A stretch of 64,000 bases of DNA from S5-327 sp965200975 (GCA_965200975.1 OZ241740.1:682001-746000); one strand, 5' to 3'. Shown: positions 17,508-27,345, counted from the first letter of the stretch. The notes: generated by a model not told the origin, from the sequence alone. Translations and numbers: made by a program.

Positions 17508-18791
17508 TCAGCGCCCGCCCAGTCGCGGTCGGCGGGCGAGAAGGACTAGCGCTCCGCCGAGGGCGCTCAAACCGGCGCTGATCGTGAATATCAGGCTGTA
17601 GCTGCCGGTTACGTCGAACGACCATGCGGCGGCCAGCGGCCCGAGGGAGTTGCAGAGCATATGCACCGGCGACACCATGCCGCGTATGCCCCCGATGGCG
17701 TCGCGTCCGAAGTAGTCGGCCCACACTACGTTCATCACGGTGAAGAGCATGCCGGTCGAAACGCCGAACACCAGGCCGAACACGTACGACGTGAGCGCGT
17801 CGTCGGCAAACAGGAAAAGGCCGATGCTCAGCGCCATCATGAAGTAGCTTGCCGCCATCACCCTATGCACGGGCGCGCGCTCGGCAAGAAACCCGGCGGC
17901 GATAGACACCGGCATCGAGATGAGCGGCGAGAGCGACAAGGACACGACCGCCGCGCCGCTCGATACTCCAAGGTCGGTAAGGTAGCTGAACCAATGGAAG
18001 TGGATGCAGGTGGTTACGAAACTCTGCACGCTCACGGCTGCGGCGATGAGGTAGAAAGCCGGCGCGCGCAGAGCGGCGCGGCGGTCGAACGACGCCTCCC
18101 GCGGCGCAGGCGCCCGGCCCCCGGCGGCGCCCCGATCGCGAATGTCTCCGTCGGGCAGCAGGCCGTAGTCTTCAGGACGGCGACGGAGAAAGAGGATGGT
18201 CGGCAGAAGCGAGGACGCCCACACCGCAATTCCCATAGCGACCCACGCCGTGCGCCACGAGCTGAACAGTAGGATGCGTTCGACCATAACCGGAAAGGCG
18301 ATCTGTCCCAGACGCTGGCCGAGGTTCGCGAACGCTACAGCCCTGCCCCGCATGCGCAGGAACCACTTTGGAATGACCACTCCAACGACCATAAAGAACG
18401 TGGAGGCGATCACCGTGCGCCCAACGATCTGGAGAGCGAAGTGATGCCACACCTCTTGCACAGCGCCCATCAGCACGAAAGTGAGGCCCATGAGCGTGAT
18501 AGCGCCCGCCATAATCCACCGCGCGCCGTGCCGGTCCATCACCGGCCCCACCAGCAGCGCGGCAAGGCCTCCCAGAAACGAGCCGATGGACATCGGCGCC
18601 GTGTACAGCGCGCGGCTCCACCCGAACTCCTCGGTCATCGGGCCCTGAAAGACGCCCAGCACAGGGTTTGTCTCGACTCCCCCCGCGAACGAGATGATCG
18701 AGATGACGATAACGATGGTCCAACCGTAGAACCACCGGCTGCGCCGTCGTGTCGCGGGCGGCGTCTCGGAGAAAGGGTCGCCTGACGCCAT
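17508..18791 (-). CDS. MFS transporter, monocarboxylate/oxalate-formate-antiporter-like
   Basis: 427-residue, twelve-span major facilitator. The N-terminus RRRSRWFYGWTIVIVISIIS, then FQGPMTEEFGWSRA, is typical of the MCT/OFA-like branch, as is DRHGARWIMAGA in loop 2-3 and the RRRPEDYGLLPDGD segment in the central loop. The latter two also occur in the MFS genes at 28.2 and 29.5 kb, so the three are paralogues. The ATG overlaps the stop of the upstream oxidoreductase (ATGA), giving an operon cca-oxidoreductase-MFS. Substrate probably a carboxylate; not provable here. Confidence 0.88.
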   Translation of the reverse strand: MASGDPFSETPPATRRRSRWFYGWTIVIVISIISFAGGVETNPVLGVFQGPMTEEFGWSRALYTAPMSIGSFLGGLAALLVGPVMDRHGARWIMAGAITLMGLTFVLMGAVQEVWHHFALQIVGRTVIASTFFMVVGVVIPKWFLRMRGRAVAFANLGQRLGQIAFPVMVERILLFSSWRTAWVAMGIAVWASSLLPTILFLRRRPEDYGLLPDGDIRDRGAAGGRAPAPREASFDRRAALRAPAFYLIAAAVSVQSFVTTCIHFHWFSYLTDLGVSSGAAVVSLSLSPLISMPVSIAAGFLAERAPVHRVMAASYFMMALSIGLFLFADDALTSYVFGLVFGVSTGMLFTVMNVVWADYFGRDAIGGIRGMVSPVHMLCNSLGPLAAAWSFDVTGSYSLIFTISAGLSALGGALVLLARRPRLGGR

Positions 18792-19795
18792 CAGGAGACG
18801 GCGATCACGAACTTGCCGAAGTGCTCCGAGCGCTCCATCTCTTCATGGGCCGAGGCGGTCTCCTCGAGCGGGACGACCTTGTGAATGGCCGACCGTATCT
18901 TGCCGGCGCCGGCGGCGTCCACAACCTGCCGCAAGTCGTCGTTCGACCCCATGAAGACCCCAAACACCTTGAGCTCTTTGCTGAACAGCTGCCCGAGATG
19001 CAACGGCGACTGGTATCCGGCCGTCACCCCGCAGATGCCGTAGCGCCCGCCCCGCGCGAGCGACGCGTAGGCGGGCTCGAACAACGCCGCGCCGGTGCTG
19101 TCGACCACCAGGTCGACGCCGCGCCCTCCGGTGATGTCCTTAACCCGGTTCGCCAGGTCTTCGGATGTGTAGTTGATTGCGTAGTCCGCGCCGAGTTCGC
19201 GCGATTTGCGGATCTTCTCGCCCGTGCTCGTAACGGCGATGCAGGCGGCGCCCGCTACTCCCTTGATGAGATGTATCGCCGCAGTGCCGATGCCGCTGGA
19301 CGATGAGAGCACCATGGCCGTCTCGTTCGCCTGAAGGCGCCCCTCGCGCATAACAATGTTCCACGTGGGCAGGTAGACCGTGGGCAGCGCGGCGGCCTGA
19401 TCGTCCGCCAGCGTGTCGGGCAGGGGAATGGCGTTCTCTGCGGGAACAGCGACGTACTCGGCGTTGGACCCTTGCCGGTGCGTGCCGAGCATCCGGGGCG
19501 AAGGCTGGCTCCCGCAGAGCGGGTTGACGAGCACCCGCTGCCCTACCGAGAGCCCTTCCGCCTCGTCGCCGATTTCAACGACGTCGCCGACGCAGTCGCC
19601 GCCAAGGATGCGAGGCAGCTGTTCCGCGGCGACCCTCGTGCCGCGCGTGCCTGCGCGAGTGTAGAGGTCGAGACGGTTGAGCGCGCACGCCCGCACGCGA
19701 ATCACAACCTCGCCGGGCCCGGCTGAAGGCTCCGGCATATCGCCGTACTCGATGACCGACGGCTCGCCGTGCTCCCTGATGAATATCGCCTTCAA
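18791..19795 (-). CDS. Quinone-oxidoreductase-like medium-chain dehydrogenase
   Basis: 334-residue MDR-family NAD(P)H-dependent oxidoreductase. It has the N-terminal GroES-like fold (KAIFIREHGEPSVIEYGDMP) and Rossmann segment VLSSSSGIGTAAIHLIKG. The zinc-ADH catalytic Cys/His-Glu pattern is not present (NRLDLYTRAG and LGGDCVG instead), so it resembles zinc-free quinone oxidoreductases. The start is a TTG at 19795: AGGAGAGG precedes it, and it overlaps the cca TGA stop as TTGA. Upstream extension of the frame is only the shadow of cca. Confidence 0.88.
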   Translation of the reverse strand: MKAIFIREHGEPSVIEYGDMPEPSAGPGEVVIRVRACALNRLDLYTRAGTRGTRVAAEQLPRILGGDCVGDVVEIGDEAEGLSVGQRVLVNPLCGSQPSPRMLGTHRQGSNAEYVAVPAENAIPLPDTLADDQAAALPTVYLPTWNIVMREGRLQANETAMVLSSSSGIGTAAIHLIKGVAGAACIAVTSTGEKIRKSRELGADYAINYTSEDLANRVKDITGGRGVDLVVDSTGAALFEPAYASLARGGRYGICGVTAGYQSPLHLGQLFSKELKVFGVFMGSNDDLRQVVDAAGAGKIRSAIHKVVPLEETASAHEEMERSEHFGKFVIAVS

Positions 19796-21021
19796 CGCTT
19801 CCTCTCCTGTAGCTGTTTGAGCACGAACAGAACAGCCTCTGCTCTGCCCGTGACCACGCGGTCCATCATCGCATGCCGCAGCGCCCGCGCCATCTCGCCT
19901 ACAGCCTGGCCCGGCTCGACCCCGAGAGCCATAAGCTCCTCGCCGTCGAGAAGCGGAGCCGCCTGCGACGCCGCCAGGTGGCGGTCGAGGTTCCGGCGCG
20001 CGATTTGGCTTGCCGCTGCGGCTGCCGCAGCCTGTACGGCAGGTTCCGGCGCGCCGCTCACAATGGAGTCGACCTCGCTGCCGAGCTGCGCCACCGCTAG
20101 CCGGCTCTCGCTTGCGCGCAAGCGCGCCACTGCCTCGGCGATGCGCGTCTGCTGCCGGGTGGCCGCTATGCGCTTGCACAGGGCCGCGGCGCGTTCGGGA
20201 GGTAGAGCGTACACGAGCGCGCCCAGCAACGCCAGGCCGGACAGATCGCGGCTCATCGCTTGCAGCAGCGCATCGCGCGCTTCCGGGCCGCCGAGCCCGA
20301 CCTCGATAGCGGGAAGGACGCCAAGCTGAACGGCGCTGATCAGGGCTCGCGCCGGCGCCGGCTCGTCGAGCATTCGCTCCATCTCTCGCCGAAGCCGCGG
20401 CCCGGAGATCGTTTGGATGTAGCCGAGGTCGCGTTCGATCCATTCGAGCGTGCTTCGCTCGATCTGAAAGCCCAGCCGGGCAGAGTAGCGCGCTGCCCGG
20501 AGCATACGCGTCGCATCGTCCTGGAAGGAGCGCTCGTGGAGCGCGCGTATGGCCCCGCGTTGCAGATCGCGCGCTCCGTGCTGCGTGTCGAGCAGACTCC
20601 CGAACCGCTGAGGATGAAGCGAGGCCGCTATCGCATTGACCGAGAAGTCGCGGCGGGCAAGGTCGGACTGCATATCGCCGGGGAACACCGTCGGCAGAGC
20701 CCCGGGACGCTGGTAGCGCTCGGCGCGGGCGGTGGCGATATCGATGCTTCGTCCGGCAACCTTCAGCTTGACCGTTCCAAACTGGGAACGGGCGCCAACG
20801 CTGCCGTTGAGCGCTCCCGCAAGGGCGGCGGCAAGCTCGCCGGCAGGCTGCTCGCTCGTCACGTCTATGTCGAGCACAGGACGTCCGAGCAGAGCGTCGC
20901 GCACGGAGCCGCCGACGATCCAGAGTTCAGCGCCGTTGTCGGCGGCAGCCTCTCCAAGACGCCGGACCAGGTCGAAGTCCTGCGGGCCGAGGGCGGTCTC
21001 GAGCGGGACGGTCGTCGTCAC
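19792..21021 (-). CDS. cca: CCA tRNA nucleotidyltransferase / poly(A) polymerase family
   Basis: 409-residue class II nucleotidyltransferase that adds or repairs the tRNA 3' CCA end. Head domain: IVGGSVRDALLGRP near residues 34-47, with the metal-binding DID in VLDIDVTSE. Then RRDFSVNAIAASL near 142 and the neck region DDATRMLRAARYSARLGF, which bind nucleotide and tRNA. Poly(A) polymerase or CC-adding activity cannot be ruled out by eye. First gene of the reverse-strand operon with the oxidoreductase and MFS genes, each joined by a 4-nt overlap. Confidence 0.92.
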   Translation of the reverse strand: MTTTVPLETALGPQDFDLVRRLGEAAADNGAELWIVGGSVRDALLGRPVLDIDVTSEQPAGELAAALAGALNGSVGARSQFGTVKLKVAGRSIDIATARAERYQRPGALPTVFPGDMQSDLARRDFSVNAIAASLHPQRFGSLLDTQHGARDLQRGAIRALHERSFQDDATRMLRAARYSARLGFQIERSTLEWIERDLGYIQTISGPRLRREMERMLDEPAPARALISAVQLGVLPAIEVGLGGPEARDALLQAMSRDLSGLALLGALVYALPPERAAALCKRIAATRQQTRIAEAVARLRASESRLAVAQLGSEVDSIVSGAPEPAVQAAAAAAASQIARRNLDRHLAASQAAPLLDGEELMALGVEPGQAVGEMARALRHAMMDRVVTGRAEAVLFVLKQLQERKR

Positions 21022-21149
21022 AGGCGTAGCCTATCACCCGTAAAGGCTGCGAGTGAACCTTGCCTATTTTTATGATTGGACAGGTTGCTGAGCCAATCTC
21101 TTTTACTGAACGCATAGGGCTCTTCCCTGGCTAAGCAGCGAGAGCGCAC

Positions 21150-21155
21150 TATAAT
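21150..21155 (+). promoter_or_regulatory. Candidate -10 box (TATAAT) for the MetE-like gene
   Basis: An exact TATAAT lies 31 bp before the ATG at 21186, in the 164-bp gap between divergent cca and the MetE-like gene. No good -35 hexamer is seen at 16-18 bp, so the assignment rests on the -10 and position alone. Confidence 0.4.
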
Positions 21156-21185
21156 CCTGCGCAACACCGTCCGGGAGGCCTCTGC

Positions 21186-22331
21186 ATGCAACTTTCCACC
21201 GATCGTATCCTCACCACCCACGTCGGGAGCCTCCCCCGCCCCGATGAAGTCGCTGAGCTGCTCCTCAAAAAAGAACACGGCGAACCGTTCGACGAGGCGG
21301 AGCTCGACGCCCGGGTCGCGCGGGGCGTTGCGGGAATTGTCGCAAGGCAGAAGGAAGCCGGCGTCGATATCGTCAGCGACGGCGAGATGAGCAAGGTCGC
21401 GTACTCCACCTACGCCAAAGACCGCCTCACCGGCTTCGAGGGAGACAGCGAACGGCGGCTCAACCGGGATGTCGCCCCGTACCCCATCTTCCGCGAAAAG
21501 ATGGCGCGCATGACCGGCAACCAGCCGATGCGCCGCCCCAAGTGCGTAGGCCCCGTCGAAGTCAGAGACCGTGAGCCCCTGCGCAAGGACCTTGCCAACT
21601 ACAAGGCCGCCCTCGAAGGCGCAGGGGTCGTCGATGCGTTCCTGACGTCGTCGTCGCCCGGCGTCGCATCCGTCTTTATGCCGAACGCGTACTACCCTAC
21701 GCACGAACAGTACGTCGAGGCGCTCGGCGAGGCGATGAAGGAAGAGTACGAGGCCATCGTCGGGGCGGGGTTCGTTCTGCAAGTCGACTGCCCGGATCTT
21801 GCGATGGCTTTCCACACGGGATTCCAGGATCTCACCGAGGAGGAGTTCCTCAAGCGCGCCGAGCGCCACATCGATGCGCTCAACGGCGCCCTCGCCAACG
21901 TTCCGGCCGAGTCCGTCCGCATGCACATCTGCTGGGGCAACTACGAAGGCCCGCATGACCACGACATCCCGGTCTCCAAAATCTTGCCCATCATCCTCCG
22001 CGCCAAGCCGTCCGCCATCTCGTTCGAGGCGTCCAATCCGCGCCATGCCCACGAGTGGGTCGACTGGCGCGACGCCAAGACGCCCGACGACAAGGTGCTG
22101 ATTCCGGGCGTGCTGGACTCCACGAGCAACTTCATCGAACACCCCGAACTCGTCGCGCAGCGCATCGAGACGTTCGCGGCAATCGTGGGGCGCGAGCGCG
22201 TGCTAGCCGGCTCCGATTGCGGTTTCGGCACATTCGCCGGTTTCGGCAAGATGGACCCGGACATCGTCTTTGCGAAACTCCGCGTTCAGGCGGAGGGCGC
22301 CGCCATCGCAAGCTCCCGGCTATGGAGCTGA
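21186..22331 (+). CDS. Cobalamin-independent methionine-synthase-II-like (MetE C-domain) protein
   Basis: 381-residue protein equivalent to the C-terminal barrel of MetE. TTHVGSLPRPDEV is at the N-terminus. Zinc-site segments MHICWGNYEGPHDHD (His and Cys, about residue 245), SFEASNPRH (Glu) and VLAGSDCGFG (Cys) are all present, so it should bind zinc and activate a thiol. Stand-alone members include methionine synthases using other methyl donors and epoxyalkane:CoM-type enzymes, so the reaction is uncertain. GGGAGG precedes the ATG. Alone on this strand between divergent operons. Confidence 0.87.
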   Translation: MQLSTDRILTTHVGSLPRPDEVAELLLKKEHGEPFDEAELDARVARGVAGIVARQKEAGVDIVSDGEMSKVAYSTYAKDRLTGFEGDSERRLNRDVAPYPIFREKMARMTGNQPMRRPKCVGPVEVRDREPLRKDLANYKAALEGAGVVDAFLTSSSPGVASVFMPNAYYPTHEQYVEALGEAMKEEYEAIVGAGFVLQVDCPDLAMAFHTGFQDLTEEEFLKRAERHIDALNGALANVPAESVRMHICWGNYEGPHDHDIPVSKILPIILRAKPSAISFEASNPRHAHEWVDWRDAKTPDDKVLIPGVLDSTSNFIEHPELVAQRIETFAAIVGRERVLAGSDCGFGTFAGFGKMDPDIVFAKLRVQAEGAAIASSRLWS

Positions 22332-22356
22332 CGGACGCGGCGGCGGATGTTCGGAG

Positions 22357-23622
22357 CTAGCCCGGCGGCAGGCGCTGCTCGCCCTCGGGGACGGAGACGC
22401 CCCGCACAAGGGCAATGAGCGCAAAAGAGAGCGTGAGCAGGCTTGCCGATACTGCGATCGTGGCGGGCGCGCCGAACTGGTCGGCAAGAAAGCCCATCGG
22501 AAGAATCGACATGGTGATGAACGAGCGCATCATCATGTTGATGCTCATCACGCGGCCATAGAGCGCCTGGTCGGTCCGGGTGACAATCAGCGTTTGGTTG
22601 ATGGTGTTGTACGCCTGGTTCGCGAATCCGGCGGCGACGAGCAGCGCGAGCGCTATCAGGTAGCCGGGCGATAAGGCGAACCCGACGAGGGACAGCCCGA
22701 ACGCCGCCCCCGCGACGAACTGCGCCGAACCGCGCGCAAGCGTCGAGAACCACGCCACCGCGAGGGAGCCGAGCAGCCCGCCGGTGCCCACTGCCGCGTA
22801 CATCAGCCCTAGCTGCGACGGCCCTACCTCCAGCACCTCCTGAAACACCGGCAGCAGCTGCATATAGGGCATCCCCAGAACGAGGGTGAGAAGCAGCATC
22901 CCGAACAGGAGCCGCAACAGGGGAGTCGTCAGCACATAGCGGAACCCCAGGAAGAGCTCGCCGCGCACTCCCCGGCTCTTCTGATCCGCTGGCGGCGCTG
23001 CTTTGGGGAAAGTCAGGGACATCAGCATCGAGAGGACATGCAGCCCGGCGATCACCGCGAACGCGGTCACGGGGTCGAACGCCAGCAGGAAGCCGGCGGC
23101 GCTTGGGGCGGCCACCTGGTTCATATTGCGACCGGCGGCCTGCAGCGCAACGCCGTTCGGCACGAGCCGCCTCGGCAGCAGCACGGGCACGTACGATTGA
23201 CGCACCGGCATGTTGAACGGCATCGCCACTCCATGCGCTATGGCCATAATGGCGAGATGCCATACCTGGACTACCTCGAAGTACACAGAGGCGACAATGA
23301 GCGACGCCATCACCAGCAGCATCGCCTGAGAGAGGAGCAGCACGGTGCGCTTCGAGAGCCGGTCGGCGGCGACGCCACCGAGAGGCGCGAGGAAGAACAT
23401 CGGCAGCCCCTGCGCCATCGCCACTAACCCGAGGTCGAACGCCTGGCCTGTGAGCTCGAACGCCAGCCAAGGCCGGGCGACCATCGTCATCTGGCCGGCG
23501 GCGAATGTGAGAAACGTGCCGGCCCAGAGCTGCCGGTACTGGGGAAGGGCGAGCGAGGCGAAAGGATGCGCCGTTCGCGCACTGTCGGAAACAGCCTCGT
23601 CTGCCGCCCGCGGGCGTTTCAC
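22357..23622 (-). CDS. MFS transporter, EntS/drug-efflux-like
   Basis: 421 residues with about twelve membrane spans. The N-terminus LALPQYRQLWAGTFLTFAAG then ARPWLAFELTGQAFDLG and GGVAADRLSKRTVLLLSQ is the classic pattern of the MFS_3/EntS-like exporter group. The GTG at 23622 overlaps the stop of the upstream gene (GTGA), so I reject the longer frame reaching 23772. It is co-translated with the xanthine-dehydrogenase-like subunit, perhaps exporting or importing a related compound; that link is inference. Confidence 0.88.
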   Translation of the reverse strand: MKRPRAADEAVSDSARTAHPFASLALPQYRQLWAGTFLTFAAGQMTMVARPWLAFELTGQAFDLGLVAMAQGLPMFFLAPLGGVAADRLSKRTVLLLSQAMLLVMASLIVASVYFEVVQVWHLAIMAIAHGVAMPFNMPVRQSYVPVLLPRRLVPNGVALQAAGRNMNQVAAPSAAGFLLAFDPVTAFAVIAGLHVLSMLMSLTFPKAAPPADQKSRGVRGELFLGFRYVLTTPLLRLLFGMLLLTLVLGMPYMQLLPVFQEVLEVGPSQLGLMYAAVGTGGLLGSLAVAWFSTLARGSAQFVAGAAFGLSLVGFALSPGYLIALALLVAAGFANQAYNTINQTLIVTRTDQALYGRVMSINMMMRSFITMSILPMGFLADQFGAPATIAVSASLLTLSFALIALVRGVSVPEGEQRLPPG

Positions 23623-25868
23623 TCTCCGTGCAGCGCCCGGTAGACCTTCTCGGCGGTGACGGGAAGATCGCGCACGCGCACCCCCACAGCGTCTGCGACC
23701 GCGTTGGCGATCGCGGGGGCTGTCTGCGAGTTCGACTGCTCCCCGATGCCCTTCACACGGTAAGGCCCCCATCCGCCCCCGGAGCCTTCCTCCAGCAGCA
23801 CGGTGCGAAGCTCCGGGAGGTCGGCCATCGTCGGCATCTTGTAGTCGGCGAACGACGCGGCGATTACGCGGCCGTCTTCGACTGCGAGGTCTTCCTGCAG
23901 GCCGTACCCGATTCCCTGGACGAGGCCGCCGTTGATCTGGCCCTGGTGGCCAATGGGGTTGAGCACGACGCCGGTGTCGTGCGCCGTGGTGATGGCGAGC
24001 AAACGCACCTCCCCGGTCTCGCGGTCGACTGCGACCTCCGCGACCTGGGCGGTGAACGACGTGTACGGGTTTCGCGCAGTGTCCTGCACGTCGCCGAGAG
24101 CCGAGACAGGCGCGCCTGTGCGCTCGACGATGGAGCTCCAGGGCGCGCTCTCGCCGGTGTCTGTCCGGCGCACGAGCTCGCCCTCGATCTGCAGCTGCTC
24201 CTCCGGCCAGCCAAGCAGCTCGGCGGCGAGCTTGAAGAGTTCAGCCTTAATATTTTGGGCCGCGTTCCACACTGCCGCGCTCGCCATACGCGTTACGCGC
24301 GCCCCGCCGATGCCGGAGTCGAACCCTGTGCTTGCAGTGTCCCACACTGCGACGCTCACGCGTTCGACAGGCATGCGCAGCTCTTCCGCAACGATCTGCT
24401 GCATGACGGTGTAGGAGCCGGTGCCCTGCTCGAACACCGACGTGTGGACGACGACGGAGCCGTCGACGTTTAGCGTCACGCCGGCATGGGTCTCGCCGCC
24501 GGCCTGAACGCGCTCGCCAATTGCGCAACCGCGTCCGTAAGCGGTGCGGGCGTCGTCCGGCTTGGGAGCGCCGTACCCGGCCGCGGCGAGGGCGGAGTCG
24601 AGCGTTTCGATGGAGCGCACCTCCTGAAACACCGACCCGAGCGAGTCTTCCTCGCCCTCGGTCACGAGATTCTTGCGGCGGAGTTCGACGGGGTCGACGC
24701 CGAGTTCACGGGCCAGGCAGTCGATCTGGGACTCGACGGCGAACATCGCCTGCGGCTCGCCCGGCCCGCGCATAAAGCCGCAGGGGACGTTGTTGGTGTA
24801 GACCTGATGCTCGACGATGCGCGTGTTGAGCGTCTTGTACGGGCCGGCGGCGGCGCTTGCCCCGCCAAGGTGTCCGCCCGGCTTGAAGCCCGCATAGGCG
24901 CCGCTGTCGTACTCCACGAGAGCCTCATGAGCCACGATCACGCCGTCGCGCGTGGCGCCTGTGCGCATCGTCACACGGGAGGCGTGCCGTGGGTTGGCGG
25001 ACGTCAAGTCCTCGGAGTAGTCGAACACTATCTTTACGGGCAGGCCCGTGCGGAGGGAGAGCATCCACGCGATGGGGATGTCCATCGCCGACCCTTTTCC
25101 TCCAAAGTCCCCGCCGATGGTTACCGGGTTGAACACGATGTCCTCGGCGCTGAGGCCTGTTGCGACGGCCACCATCCGCTTGCCGGGATGCGGCGACTTG
25201 TTGGCCGCCCACACATCGACCTTGCCCGACGGGCGCGCCGCCACCAGACAGGTGTGCGGCTCGATGTACCCCTGATGCTGCCTGGGGGTGGTGAAGACGT
25301 TCTCGACGACCACATCGGCCTGCGCCATTCCTGCGGGCACGTCGCCCTTGGCCCACTCGAACACCGTGTAGATGTTGCTGGGCGCGCTGACTTCCTTGGG
25401 GTAGCCCTTTATCTCGAGCATGTCTTCGTGCACGAGGGGCGCCCCTTCGGCGACGGCCTCGTCCATGGTGAGCACGGCGGGCAGCTCCTCGTACGCGACT
25501 TCGATGAGATCGACCGCGCGCTGGGCAGTCTCCTCGTCGACGGCGGCGACGGCGGCGACCTGCTCGCCGATGAAGCGCACAAGGCCTTGCGCAAGCACCG
25601 GCACATCGATCACTGCGCGGCCATGGCGCGCGCCCTCGAAAATGTCGGCGCCGGTGACTACGGCGCGAACGCCGGGGAGCTGCTCGGCGGCCGACGTGTC
25701 GATGGAGCGGATGCGCGCGTGCGGGTAGGGACTGCGGAGCGTCTTGGCGAAGAGAGCGCCCTCCGGCAGGATGTCGGCGGTGTAGGCGGCGCGTCCGGTA
25801 GTCTTATCGACGCCGTCAACGCGGGGCGTGGGCGCGCCGATCGCGCGCCTCGAAGGCTGCGTGGTCAT
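23619..25868 (-). CDS. Xanthine dehydrogenase/aldehyde oxidase family molybdopterin-binding subunit
   Basis: 749 residues of the large molybdenum-cofactor subunit. N-terminal a/b hammerhead domain (RVDGVDKTTGRAAYTADI, with FAKTLRSPYPHARI), then MoCo-binding blocks TIGGDFGGKGSAMD, PCGFMRGPGEPQAMFAVE and GIGEQSNSQTAPAIANAV. The last contains the Glu expected to be the catalytic base. Normally it works with FAD and 2Fe-2S subunits; none is in this window, so the partners must lie elsewhere. GGGAG before the ATG at 25868 sets the start. Overlaps the MFS gene by 4 nt. Substrate: N-heterocycle, aldehyde or CO-like; unknown. Confidence 0.9.
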   Translation of the reverse strand: MTTQPSRRAIGAPTPRVDGVDKTTGRAAYTADILPEGALFAKTLRSPYPHARIRSIDTSAAEQLPGVRAVVTGADIFEGARHGRAVIDVPVLAQGLVRFIGEQVAAVAAVDEETAQRAVDLIEVAYEELPAVLTMDEAVAEGAPLVHEDMLEIKGYPKEVSAPSNIYTVFEWAKGDVPAGMAQADVVVENVFTTPRQHQGYIEPHTCLVAARPSGKVDVWAANKSPHPGKRMVAVATGLSAEDIVFNPVTIGGDFGGKGSAMDIPIAWMLSLRTGLPVKIVFDYSEDLTSANPRHASRVTMRTGATRDGVIVAHEALVEYDSGAYAGFKPGGHLGGASAAAGPYKTLNTRIVEHQVYTNNVPCGFMRGPGEPQAMFAVESQIDCLARELGVDPVELRRKNLVTEGEEDSLGSVFQEVRSIETLDSALAAAGYGAPKPDDARTAYGRGCAIGERVQAGGETHAGVTLNVDGSVVVHTSVFEQGTGSYTVMQQIVAEELRMPVERVSVAVWDTASTGFDSGIGGARVTRMASAAVWNAAQNIKAELFKLAAELLGWPEEQLQIEGELVRRTDTGESAPWSSIVERTGAPVSALGDVQDTARNPYTSFTAQVAEVAVDRETGEVRLLAITTAHDTGVVLNPIGHQGQINGGLVQGIGYGLQEDLAVEDGRVIAASFADYKMPTMADLPELRTVLLEEGSGGGWGPYRVKGIGEQSNSQTAPAIANAVADAVGVRVRDLPVTAEKVYRALHGE

Positions 25869-25955
25869 CAACACTCCCGAAACAGGCGGATTGGCGAGCG
25901 TAGTCTAGCAGGAACCTGCTCCCCTGCGCGCTGACCATGGGTTCTGTGAAGGCTG

Positions 25956-25990
25956 CCAGGGGGTCTGGGGGAGCGGACGCTCTCCCAGCT
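25956..25990 (+). repeat. Intergenic palindromic element, single copy
   Basis: An exact-looking forward copy of the core, with GTCTGGGGGAGCGGACGC and then TCTCCCAGCTG, in the 239-bp gap between the 5' end of the molybdopterin subunit gene and the 3' end of rnd. Relative to rnd (reverse strand) it lies about 120 bp beyond the stop. Nothing else is recognisable in the gap. Confidence 0.7.
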
Positions 25991-26107
25991 GCAACGCGCC
26001 GGCGCTGGCGCCCTCACCCCGACCGCTATCGCCCGCCAACCCGCCGACCCTGAAAGCTACGTCTGGACGCCTGCCTTCATCAGAGAGAGGGAGGGAGCGT
26101 TGGCCCG

Positions 26108-27235
26108 TTACGCCACGGCTTTCCGCAGCGACTCCCCGAACTCGGCTTCTTGCCAGCGGCGCACGTCCGGCGACGCCAGTTCGTCATCGAACGACGAAAG
26201 GTCGCGGGCCAGCCGTTCGAGGCTGCGCATCGGCCACAGGATAGCGGGGTCGAGCTGGAGTTTGACGCCGAGTTCGGCTCGCCACTGCTTCAGCGCTGCA
26301 AGGCGGGCGGCGTCTACGCGGTTGGGCCTGCGCAGAGGCAGATTGGGAGAGCGAGGCCGCTCGACGGGAGGCGCGCTCATACCCTGCTGCAGCGCCTTGC
26401 GGAGGCCGCCGCCGTACCTCCGAACGGCTGCGGGGCCCAAGTGGGGGACGTCGGCGAACGGAGCGCCCGGATGCGCAGCCATGTAGACCATCGCCTCGGC
26501 GGGGAGGACGTAGCCGGGAGGGCGGTTGAGCCGCCGGGCCTCGCTCTCACGAAACTCGCAGAGGGCTTTGAGCACGGCGAGGCCGCGGTTGCTGAGGTCG
26601 CGCGAGCCTTTGACCGTCAGGTGCGCGTTCTCGAGATCGGGAGGGACGTAACGGATGGCGGCGAGGCGCTCGAACTCTTCCGCTACCCACGCGTCTCGTC
26701 CGAGCGCGCAGAGGCGTTCGTGAAGCGCGCGACGGAGTTCGCCGAGGTGCGTAACGTCGGAGGCTGCATAGTCGAGGGCCTCGTCGCTCAGCGGACGCCG
26801 GGACCAGTCGGCGCGCTGCAGCCGCCGGTCTTTGGGGATGGCGAGGTCGAGCAAGTCCTGAAGCAGCGCGGCGAGGCCGGTGCGTTCGAGCCCGGCGAAG
26901 CGCGCCGCAATGGACGTGTCGTAGCAGGGCGCCAGGATGAGGCCGTAGTCGCGATTGAGTCCGCGGATGTCGAAGTCGGCGCCGTGGAGAACTTTTTCGA
27001 TATGCGGGGCTTCGAGAATGCCGCCCAGGCCGGAGTAGTCGAGACCGGCGAGCGCATCGACGAGGAACGTGCGCCGGCCATCGGAGATCTGGATGAGGCA
27101 GACCTTTTCCGGGTAGTGGTGTCGGCTGTCGGCCTCGGTGTCGACGGCGACGACGGAGGCTGGCAGCAGAGCGCCGACCGCCTCGTCGAGGGCAGACTGC
27201 GTGTCGGCGAGGGCGTAGGCCGCCGCCAGCGTCAA
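26108..27235 (-). CDS. rnd: Ribonuclease D (DEDDy exonuclease with HRDC domain)
   Basis: 375-residue 3'-5' exoribonuclease for tRNA and small RNA end trimming. The DEDDy catalytic set is visible: VAVDTEADS (Asp, Glu; about residues 30-38), HGADFDIRGL (Asp; near 84) and YAASDVTHL (Tyr and Asp; near 155). An HRDC-type region follows (LAVLKALCEFRESEARRLNRPPG), with a second weaker copy in the C-terminal part. Length is normal. A single gene on this strand, preceded by a 171-bp region containing a strong hairpin. Confidence 0.93.
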   Translation of the reverse strand: MTLAAAYALADTQSALDEAVGALLPASVVAVDTEADSRHHYPEKVCLIQISDGRRTFLVDALAGLDYSGLGGILEAPHIEKVLHGADFDIRGLNRDYGLILAPCYDTSIAARFAGLERTGLAALLQDLLDLAIPKDRRLQRADWSRRPLSDEALDYAASDVTHLGELRRALHERLCALGRDAWVAEEFERLAAIRYVPPDLENAHLTVKGSRDLSNRGLAVLKALCEFRESEARRLNRPPGYVLPAEAMVYMAAHPGAPFADVPHLGPAAVRRYGGGLRKALQQGMSAPPVERPRSPNLPLRRPNRVDAARLAALKQWRAELGVKLQLDPAILWPMRSLERLARDLSSFDDELASPDVRRWQEAEFGESLRKAVA

Positions 27236-27345
27236 GAGCTCATTGGAATGGAGAGGTGGTCCACTGCGACCGATGTTGCGCCGGGAGGTGGCGGGCGGTC
27301 AACGCTTCACGCTCGCCAATCTGCAAGAGTTAGCCGCCTCTGCGC

